This document shows positions 55,495 to 64,000 of a stretch of 64,000 nt of DNA, one piece after another. Origin of the DNA: Batkoa obscura (lineage: Eukaryota > Entomophthoromycota > Entomophthoromycetes > Entomophthorales > Batkoaceae). The notes beneath the pieces are model-generated. The model had not been told where the DNA came from and did not search any database. It was given only the letters and a program-made list of their open reading frames with translations. A program made the position numbers and the translations under genes. The stretch covers positions 372,001-436,000 of the forward strand of contig JASVEC010000017.1 of NCBI GenBank assembly GCA_030770535.1. Direction: 5' to 3'. How positions within the stretch are numbered: position 1 is the first letter of the stretch; every line of letters begins with the position of its first letter.

Positions 55495-58400
55495 GTTTTC
55501 ATAATGATATGAGTTTTTTAGAAAGCAGAATATTTGCAGATGATTTTGTAATTGTTAATATATGAGATAATCTCAATAAAAATTTAATATACAAAATCGT
55601 AATTACTTTTAATATATTTATAAAAAGTATTATCTTGGACAATAGTGTCCTATGCGTATTTAGCAAGCCATCGAATCAATTCATGTTGTGATACACTACT
55701 TATCTTTATTACCTAAAAAGTTATAATGATTATTGTTAATAGAGGAGCACAGCAGATGAATTTTAGATAGTCTATTATAGAGGAGGGCATTAGCATTTTT
55801 GTAATTTTTACCAGGTTTATAAATAGATGTCAAGATTGTATGGATTTTATAACTGAGGCTTATTTTCTGGATTAGTTTTATAAGAGTATAACCCATTTTA
55901 AGAAAATATAATATACAATCACTATAAACTATAAGGTAAGTTTTATGCATATAAAACGTAAACATTTTAATAGTAGTATAGTTCCTTGTATTTTAATAAA
56001 GTTATAGATATTTAAGTAATAGGATATTTATAGTTATTTTTAATTGAAACTTTACTTATAGCAATTAAAGTAGCGTCTATCTATATATGCCAAAAATAGT
56101 TTATTAAAATTGGAAAATAGCAATACAAAGGTCAAAGGCTGTTTTAGTAGTTTATTGCAAGGTTTTCAAATACTTTTTAATGTTCTGTTTTTTATATAAA
56201 TTTGGCTCCCTCTTTTTAAGTAGTTGTTTGAATAATGGAGAAAGCAATGTTAAAGTTTTTGATAAATTTTTGGTAGTAATTTATCAATTTTAAAAAATTT
56301 ATATCTCAAAAACTCAAAAAACGCTAGCCTTAGAAGAAAAAATACTTAATACTTAAGTCATAAAATAACTAATAGCTATATTTTATAAAGAAATTCAGTC
56401 AAAAAAGAAATTATAACTTATTTTTTAGAACTTATGACTGAAAAAATTAACATCGATTGAATTTATTAAGTATTGATAAATAAGCACTTAAATTAGTAAT
56501 TATACATATATTAGCAGTTTCAAAAATATCCGAGCAATTCGTATCTAGTTTAAATAAAGTTAGAGTCCCACTGTTAACTATAATATAGATGTATTTTTTG
56601 TTAATGATTCTATTTATTTGTATAAATAGAGTTAATAGAATTTACTCTATTATTTAAATTTTGGTATTAACTAACAATATCTTTAAAACTAAAAAGCTAA
56701 TGCTTATACACTTTTGGTAAAGATAAAGAGTTTGTTCAATGCAATTTAGGAATACTAATGTTAATTGACCATTAGTCATGGTATTGTCTAATTTTATTTA
56801 AGTCTCAAATAACCAAATAATATAAAATTTAGCGATTTTATTTATTATTTCAGAATCAGGAGCATTAGAATTATTATTAAATTAAGTGGCAGCAGGAGAG
56901 ATGGGTCATAAACTTTAAAGCTTTGATAACAAGGGTGCTTTTTTAAAAGTGTATCATTATTGTCTAATTAGTAATGTTAAAATAAGTTTTAATGGTCAAA
57001 CTCAGAAAAGGTGTTAATCTCATAATTTAAGAAGTTATCATTATGATAAAAGTCGGAAGTAATTTCTAAAATTTGTAAAAAAGATATTCTGATTTTCCCT
57101 CTACATAAAAGTTTTATCACTTTTGTCAGAGTTATCAAACTTTCTAATGTTATTTATACTAATACATTCTACTTAAGGTGGGTAGGTCAATTTGCTTATC
57201 AATATTAAAAAGCTTATTCATAAATATTTTTATAGCAGAATTTAAGAATATTATTTTCAAGCTTAGGTTCAAGATATTTAGCAACCATGTAACTGCTGTA
57301 TTTTTATCACGTTTTAATATCCAGAAAAATTTTAGATTTTTACAAAATAAATAATGTTATTAAATAATAGCAAAAGCAGTAAAAAAAGATGTTTGTTATT
57401 ATTTAGATTTTTGTCAATATAATTGGTATAGTATTTTGCTTTTTTAACCTTGCTTTTTAGGTTGCAAAAGTAAAGTTCAAGGATTTTAATCATCTGGGGT
57501 ATATATACTGTAAATATTGTAATACGGACCTATAAAAAAGCTAGCAATAAAAATAAGCAAATTTCCCTAAAAAGCTAGATATAAGTTAAGTTAGTATAGG
57601 CAGTAGTTCTTTATAAAACACTAAAGGCATTAAAAGTAGTGCAATTCTTAATATTTTTGATAAAACTTTTAAGCTTATTTTTATTATCTTAACCTTTAAG
57701 AAAATGCAGCTTTTTTAGCTTTCAGGCTTGACTTAAGAAGAGGATCAAAATGGTTAATAAAAATAGAATAGTCTTTAAAATATTTCAGTTATTCATGAAT
57801 AATCTAGTAAGGTAGGTAGGTTCGTGGAACTAAAAAAGCAACTCATTATTAAATAATTATCACATCAAACATTGAAAACAAAATTTACAAGTCTGATTGT
57901 TGTTAGCATTAAGAGATGGGCTTTAAAGAGCGCTTTAAGGAATACAATATTATAATAGTAATAATTTGATAAAGCTAACCTTATATTAGATTTGAATAAA
58001 TTGTTAATTAGTATATATATTGGTATTGTTGTTAGAACTATTTATGGGATTTTGGTATAAATAACCATTATTATATATATTTATTATTAAAATTATGAAA
58101 TAACCCCCCATTTTAATTATAAAACATCCTTATGAAAAAGTTAGCTAAGTGCATTAGATTTAAAAGGATGTAAATTCGATAAAAACTGTTTGTAACATAA
58201 TATTAAAAAATCTAAAATTAGGATCAGTATAAAATATAGTGCAAAACGGGGTTAGCTATTAAATAGATTACCAAAACTAATTTTAGGATAAGCAGGCATA
58301 TTATATGGCCCAATAAGTTATATATTAGCATCAGTAGACAGGTTTTTCTAATGATATATATTATAAGTAAATATCATTTTACAAATAAGTAGACTAAACA

Positions 58401-58823
58401 TGAATTAACTTTGATGCAATTGTTTTTTTCAGTTTTGAAAGTAAAAATCTGGTAAATATATTATAAAATTTAAATTTAACAATAAACTCAGTATTTGATA
58501 TATCATACTGTTGTTACCAAAATTGTACATAATACATCTGTATGGTTTATAATAATTAAACATGCTAATATAAAAAGCTGAAGTACCAATCTTTTTTTGT
58601 AGTCATCATATGTATGAAGGCTCAATTAGATTTGAAGCTATTTTAGATTAAAGATTAAAAAAATCTAAAAATTAAATGCTACATTTTTTTCTAGTTTAAT
58701 ATTAATTACAGCTTGTTTGTTTTAATCTATTTTAACTTATTATTAAAAGTAATTTAAATAGTTAACTGTAACAGATTACTAGATAATTTAGTCACTGTAA
58801 GCAGCTAAAGACCTTGCTTTGAT
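55495..58823. other. long gene-free AT-rich stretch
   Basis: 3.3 kb with no supported gene. Short open frames (for example near 55700-55965, minus) look random. A decayed MITE-A left end may be present at 56583 (ATATAGATGTATTTTTTG). Possibly very old repeats. Confidence 0.45.
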
Positions 58824-58932
58824 ATATGGGGATGTATTTTTGTGTTTAAGAATTTTACTAACAATTTTTCTGCTCAAAATAGTAGCGCTTAAAAGATGAT
58901 AAAGTGATAAAGCCAAAAAAACATCCTGATAT
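58824..58932 (+). mobile_element. MITE-A copy
   Basis: Plus-orientation copy; ATATGGGGATGTATTTTTG start, ACATCCTGATATG end. It has three extra bases in the core (AATAGTAGCGCTT). Confidence 0.9.
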
Positions 58933-59630
58933 GTATTATACTATTATCATAAAAGGTAAGGGGATGTTTACTTGTTTAATACAAGTTAAACGATTATTGA
59001 TATTTTTGTAATATACAAATAATAGAAAGTCGAATCCACTAAAAACAATTTTAGCTTTATTATTAAAATTTTGGATTTTCTCATTTAACAACTTCATTAA
59101 CTTCTAAAAAATAGTTAGCCTTATCTAAAAAATTATTACTTTTAGAATAAAAAGTGGTATTATGCTTATAAAACTCAGGTTTAAAGTTTCCAACTTCTTT
59201 AACCAAGCTTTTGTGTACTTTGTAGCTGATAGTATTATTATTTTTAAATAAGTTTAATGAGTTAATTAACTCAGGATTGCATATATTAAGCAAAAGTGTG
59301 TTTAATAGTGTTTTAAAAAATCTGAAGTAAAGCAGTTAAACCATAGTGCTACACGAAGATATAGTTAATTTCTTTAACAGATTTAATAAGTTGTTCACAA
59401 AAGACTTTTTATTAAATACTGTTTAGGCATAGGATATATAAGTATTATCTGATAATTTATATTAAAATTAATCAAGCTGCTATTAATATTGTTTTTAGTA
59501 CTGCTTAAAAGCAAAAATGTTGTTATTAAAAATATCTATGAGTAGTATTAAAAGTATATATGCTTTTTATATTAAATTTTAATAAACCAGGCTAATTTAA
59601 AGCTATAATGGTCTGGTTTAATTACGATAA
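58933..59630. other. gene-free AT-rich stretch
   Basis: Nothing supported. A small open frame on the minus strand (59081-59293) has no recognisable motif. Confidence 0.45.
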
Positions 59631-59684
59631 TAAGACGATGTATTTTTGTGTTTAAAGAATTTTTACTAACAATTCGCAAAATGA
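59631..59684 (+). mobile_element. MITE-A left-half fragment
   Basis: GACGATGTATTTTTGTGTTT then AAAGAATTTTTACTAACAATTC; the right half is missing. Confidence 0.75.
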
Positions 59685-59760
59685 AAGACAAAACTGATAT
59701 TTTTTACAAAAAATAATTAAGTGAAGTGGGTTAAAGTAGTAAGTTTAAAGATTTGATTAT

Positions 59761-59870
59761 ACTGGGGGTGTATTTTTTTGTTTAAGAATTTTACTAACAA
59801 TCTTTCCGCTCAAATAGTGCTTAAAAAATGGAAAAAACAAATGAAACCAAAAAAAACACCCCCCTTTTAT
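59761..59870 (+). mobile_element. MITE-A copy, first of a facing pair
   Basis: Plus-orientation copy, ACTGGGGGTGTATTTTTTT start, ACACCCCCC end, directly followed by an inverted copy. Confidence 0.9.
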
Positions 59871-59982
59871 ATATACGGGTGCTTTTTTTGGCTTCATTAT
59901 TTTTTCCATTTTTTTAAGCGTTATTTGAGCGCGGAAAGATTATTTAGTAAAATATCCTTAGATAAAAATACATCCCCACATA
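59871..59982 (-). mobile_element. MITE-A copy, second of a facing pair
   Basis: Minus-orientation copy, ATATACGGGTGCTTTTT start, ATACATCCCCACAT end. The pair makes a roughly 220-bp imperfect palindrome. Confidence 0.9.
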
Positions 59983-60475
59983 AAAAAGTATGAGGGTACT
60001 ACTACTGGGGTATAATAGTTATAAAATCTTTTTTAATTATAAGCATTAAATATAAAATTTAGTGCTCAAGAAAAAAGGTTATATAAAAGTCTTTTAGTCA
60101 ACTATTTAGTATTAAACTATTATGAAATTTTATATAAAAATTTGCAAAAATAATAAAAAGTGCTTTAAAGTCTGGTTGTTTTATATTAGTTATAAAAAGC
60201 TGAAAGTTAGAAAGAAAGTTTGTAATAATTTATTGAAAAAATATATAAAATATTAAAAAAGTTATTTAATAAAATTTAAACTTATATTAATAAGCAGTAA
60301 GTAAAGGAAAATAATAATCGTATTAAAATACTACCCAATATAGCTAAAAATATATATATGGTATTTAAGATTTAGTTACATAATAACATTTTATATTTTA
60401 TATAGTGACGATTATTACTTGCACCATTCATTATAACCTTAAGTAAAGCCGATAATCAGCAAGTTTTTTTTGTTT
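59983..60475. other. AT-rich stretch, nothing recognised
   Basis: Anonymous sequence before the C element. Confidence 0.5.
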
Positions 60476-60942
60476 TGTGAAAGAAATATTGCTTTATTTA
60501 GCTCTCAGATTGATTATAACATAATCGATCACTTAAGTTGTTGTGTTCTCAAGTTCAAACACAATCAAACCAGAGTCCCTTATTTTGATTTGCTGCGAGA
60601 ATTTCTAACTTCATATTGCAAACAATATTATCTCCTTTTAATATCCATACTTATTGGAGTATAAAAGAGATTCTTCAATATGATAACTCGAGGCTTTTTA
60701 ACTGAATTACTCCCTGATATCGCACTATTAATAAAGCCACTAAGTCTTTCTGACAACATCTTACATAGATTTTACAGTAGTATCTTCTATTCTATTTGTT
60801 TTACATAGTTCGTAACTTATTACGTATTATTCTTATTTATTTAAATCTATCTTAGTTATATAAACTAAGACCTTTCGACTCAAGGCAAGTTAATCAAGCA
60901 AGAACTGCTTTTAACTCCTACCACTAAGTACCAATTTTCACA
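60476..60942 (-). mobile_element. C element (solo-LTR-like fossil)
   Basis: Reverse-oriented copy, TGTGAAAGAAATATTGC ... CAATTTTCACA, flanked by GTTT on both sides (60472-60475 and 60943-60946), a clean 4-bp duplication. Almost identical to the copy at 52472-52934. Confidence 0.82.
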
Positions 60943-61000
60943 GTTTAGACGGTTAATTTATGTAGTTAGTATCATTTTATTTAAAATATTTTTAATTAAG

Positions 61001-61106
61001 ATATGAGAGGTTGTTTTTTTTGATTTCATTGCTTTTTCTATCTTTTAAGCGCTATTTGAGCGGAAAGATTGTTAGTAAAATACTTAAAAAAAATACATCC
61101 CCATAT
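61001..61106 (-). mobile_element. MITE-A copy abutting TE-B
   Basis: Minus-orientation copy, ATATGAGAGGTTGTTTT start, ACATCCCCATAT end, joined to the TE-B terminus TGGGGGGTGTCTGAATTAG through one shared TA. Confidence 0.93.
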
Positions 61107-61533
61107 GGGGGGTGTCTGAATTAGTTTCATTTTTTATCCAATTTTTAAATTATTTTTATTATAATTTATATTGTCAATTAGCGGAATTTTTATTAAATTT
61201 AATATAAATCTCTGAATTAGCAAGTCTTTTACCAATATAGCCTATATAGTGATAGTAATTAAAGTTGTAATATGTAATACGTAAATAAATATTTATTATT
61301 AACTGCTTTATAGCCAACACTATAGATTTACTATCAAATAAATAAATTATTTTAATATTATAATTACATTATCAATATATCGCTAAGTTAATAAATAGCT
61401 GCATGGGAGGGAGTGGTTAGCTCCAAAACTATAATTAACCATCCCTATGTAATACAAGCAGTATAATAATAGTTTTTACTTATTATTACAACTACTTGCT
61501 CTTTGACTATTTATTAACTTAGCTATCAATAAT

Positions 61534-62551
61534 TTAAGTAATATCAACATTTAATAATTGATTTCTATCATCTAATAAGCTACTTACTTGCTTACTAAAT
61601 ATTGAAACTTTTAAATTTTCAGTTATTTTTGTAAGATAAGCTGGGGTTGACCTTTTAATTTTTCTATCCTCTATAGACTCTATAACTTTAATTGTAATTA
61701 TATCGCTTTTTTTTGATCTATCAGATACTGGATAACAGTGTAGTTTTTTATCACGTTTAATAAAATGTAAATACTTTTTAATACCTTTTATTTTTATTAT
61801 TTTTTTTGTATCTTTGTTTCTTTCATACTTTTTAAAAATTATATTTATTTTCAAATAACTTTTTTCTAACTGTATACTGGGCACATATATTACATAAATC
61901 TGTTTTTCTTGCTGGATTTTTAAAATCATTTGGTATATATTTGAAAAATGTTGACCTAGCTACTGCTTTATCTTTTAAATCATTAAAATACTTACTGTAT
62001 ATCATTCTTCTACTTTTATTTAATATATATATATTATCTGACGAATATTTATCATTATTTTTTTTATTGAATCTTGATGAAATAGTTGAATTATCAAGTA
62101 AATATTGTATAATAATCTCGATTTGCTCATCTTTAATTTTTTTTGTATTTTTGATAGTAGGTCGTAACGTTGGTATTTTATTATTATTAGTTATTTTTGA
62201 ATAATCATATTGATTTTTACTTATATTAAATCCAAAACTTTTACATTCATCAAAAGAATATACTGAAGCTATAGTCGATAATAATGCTACTTGTTGGTTT
62301 TTATTTCCTGTTTCCCTTAAAGTACTAATTTTATACATTGCTTGATTAAGTTTGTTATTATTAATAGTAAAATTTAATAATATTTCTTTTCTTTTTTTTG
62401 TTTTATTATAAAATTCCATAAACTCTGGGTTATTGTGAATAGTTGTTAAAATTGATGTAAATGAATTACAATGTTTATATAATGTGCTTCTCCCTACCGT
62501 ATTAAAGTCTTTAGAAATTCCATTTCGAAGTTTAGTTATAAAAGCTTGCAT
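61534..62551 (-). CDS. TE-B protein, copy 2, two overlapping frames
   Basis: Same two overlapping frames as at 51406-52423 (61832-62551 and 61534-61929). The predicted peptides are identical except in a short N-terminal stretch, where this copy has LRNGISKDFNTVGRS and copy 1 has LQSIIAKNLNAIGRS. CNIC and RMIYSKYF motifs are conserved. Probable DNA-transposon protein; family unknown, catalytic residues not identified. That both copies keep the same frame change argues either for a functional recoding/intron or for recent duplication or conversion of an already changed copy. Confidence 0.55.
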
Positions 62552-62642
62552 TTTGTTTTTGTTTTAACAAAAAATAAAGTTAAATAACTATATAATTATA
62601 TATTATATAGCTATTGAATATTTAATAAAAAATACAAAACAC

Positions 62643-63002
62643 TGTGAAATATCGTTTCATCATCTCTGTGATTGATTATCGCATAATAATCACTTAACTT
62701 GTTTACAAAACTAGTTGAGTGTAAAATAGATTCTTCAACATAATAGCTCAAGGCTTTTTAATTAAATTGTTCCCTAATATTTTACTTTTAATAAAGCCAC
62801 TAAATCTTTCTGATAATATCTTATGTAGATTTTATAGTAATATCCTGTATTCTATTTATTTTACATAGCTCGTAGCTTATTGCGTATTACTCCTATTGAT
62901 TTAAGTCTATCTTAGCTATATAAACTAAGGCCTTTTGACTTACGGCCAGTTAACTAAGCTAGAACTGCCTCTAACTCTAATTACTGAGTACTAACTTTCA
63001 CA
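62643..63002 (-). mobile_element. C element (solo-LTR-like fossil), short variant
   Basis: TGTGAAATATCGTTTCATC ... AACTTTCACA inside TE-B copy 2; orthologous in position to 52982-53354 and about 10 per cent different by eye. Confidence 0.75.
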
Positions 63003-63512
63003 AACATATAATCAAAAAAATAAAATAAAATAAAATAAATAAAATAAGTCTTTAAGTTAAATTTTTATATTTAGTTTTAAGCTTTTTAAATTTAGCTGAT
63101 CATACATTAAAGACTCACAAATTTAAAAACTTAAAATTTGGATTAATTTCTAGTTAAATTCTGAAACCAATTCGGACACCCCCATATTATTGTTAAACAT
63201 TTTAAACTTGAGTCTGAAAAAAGTATTTGTAATAATAAGCACTTTAACATTAATAAGAAAAGTAGTTATTTTAAATATAATAATATTAAAAAATCTAATA
63301 ATTCTGATAATAAATTAAAAAACTTTTAACTAGAAGGAAATAAACTTTTTTTATATTAATTTAAAAATTATTTCTGATTTTTATTATAATAGTAACTTAA
63401 ATTATAAAATTAATACTTTTAAGTTTGATTTAATCTTTATTTTAATATTATTAACCAGATAATGTAATAAATTTTAAAAAAAAGATTTTATTATCAAAGT
63501 CTTAAAACCAAA

Positions 63513-63724
63513 CTATATTTGAAAACTTATTTATTTATTTAAAATTTTAATAATAATCTTTTTGGTTAAATAGCATTTGGGTGTGTTTTTTTTGGTTTCA
63601 TTATTTTTTCCATTTTTTAAACGCTATTTGAGCGGAAAGATTGTTGGTAAAATTCTTAAATAAAAAAATACATCCCCATTTAAAAAAAGGAAAAAGTGAT
63701 GAAGCCAAAAAAACACTCCCATAT
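63513..63724 (+). mobile_element. MITE-A copy split by another MITE-A
   Basis: A worn plus-orientation copy: AAATTTTAATAATAATC left part to 63574, and AAAAAGTGATGAAGCC ... CACTCCCATAT right part from 63682, interrupted by an inverted copy. Confidence 0.75.
63575..63681 (-). mobile_element. MITE-A copy nested in MITE-A
   Basis: Full-length minus-orientation copy, TTGGGTGTGTTTTTTTT start, ATACATCCCCATTT end, inserted into the core of an older plus-orientation copy. Confidence 0.88.
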
Positions 63725-64000
63725 CTATTTGCTTCCTGTCGCTATTTAATTTATTGATAATATTAATATTTTTAATTTTAAAATAATAAACAAAATTATT
63801 AAACTTTATATTATTTAGTTATTTAACTTGTTTGAATTATTTTTAATTTAAAAAAATTGTATAACACCTATTATAATTAGTTTTTATTTTATTAATAATA
63901 TAAAACTAGCTTCTACTTTTAAAAATGTTATTGATAAATATCAAAACAAAAAATAAATATTATTCTTAAACCCTAAATACCAGAGCAAATTTTAATAATT

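Larger units (their letters stand above)
61106..63184 (-). mobile_element. TE-B, fuller copy 2
   Basis: Termini TGGGGGGTGTCTGAATTAG (left) and CCAATTCGGACACCCCCA (right), with TA on both sides (61104-61105 and 63185-63186), the best-preserved boundaries of the family. Its left non-coding part is about 100 bp shorter than in copy 1. It holds the coding region 61534-62551 and the older C element 62643-63002, but not the young C element of copy 1. Confidence 0.88.

Overview
The window looks like nuclear DNA of an AT-rich, early-diverging fungus. Spliceosomal introns are mostly 48-80 bp with GTAAGT-like donors, CTAAT/TTAAC-like branch sites and AG acceptors. The code is standard, with TAA/TAG/TGA all used as stops. 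Gene families include fungal-type 7TM receptors, NADP-type zinc alcohol dehydrogenases, MATE transporters, a tubby-like protein, Ras, an EMC10-like ER protein and an NSRP1-like splicing protein. A zoopagomycete/Entomophthorales-like fungus (Conidiobolus relatives) is my best guess from composition and gene content; it is inference, not shown.

Layout. 0-10 kb: the 3' end of a 7TM receptor gene, a decaying DJ-1/PfpI gene next to an alcohol dehydrogenase (ADH) copy with one in-frame stop, and an intact two-exon paralogous 7TM receptor. 10-22 kb: a tubby-like gene, a six-exon Ras gene, a six-exon EMC10 gene, then an intact DJ-1/PfpI + ADH pair that is the sister of the decayed pair at 1.7-4.1 kb. 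22-30 kb: a P450 pseudogene whose N-terminus is cut off by a MITE, repeats, and a third ADH. 30-44 kb: a 7TM protein, a kelch-repeat membrane protein, two MATE transporters with tRNA-Ala(AGC) between them, and an NSRP1 homologue. 44-64 kb: a gene-poor repeat island.

Three repeat families explain most of the non-genic structure. MITE-A is about 103 bp, TA-flanked and present in some 35 copies. TE-B is a larger TA-flanked DNA element with TGGGGGTGTCCGAATTGG termini and an unrecognised protein with a CxxC motif; its two ends resemble the two ends of MITE-A, so the MITE is probably a non-autonomous relative. C elements are about 360-500 bp, begin TGTGAAA, end TTTCACA, have 4-bp target duplications and look like solo LTRs (fossils). 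The elements are nested in each other and often abut through a single shared TA.

The most striking observation is in the Ras gene. Conserved switch I can only be read if a 2-nucleotide micro-exon (AT, 14821-14822) is spliced between two normal-sized introns; it supplies two bases of the Asp codon equivalent to HRAS D30 and gives a 189-residue Ras. Other notable signals are patchy gene conversion between ADH paralogues, a sharp-edged identical tract between two TE-B copies, and target-site evidence read directly from nested or empty sites. Everything was read by eye; splice models and family names have not been checked by search.
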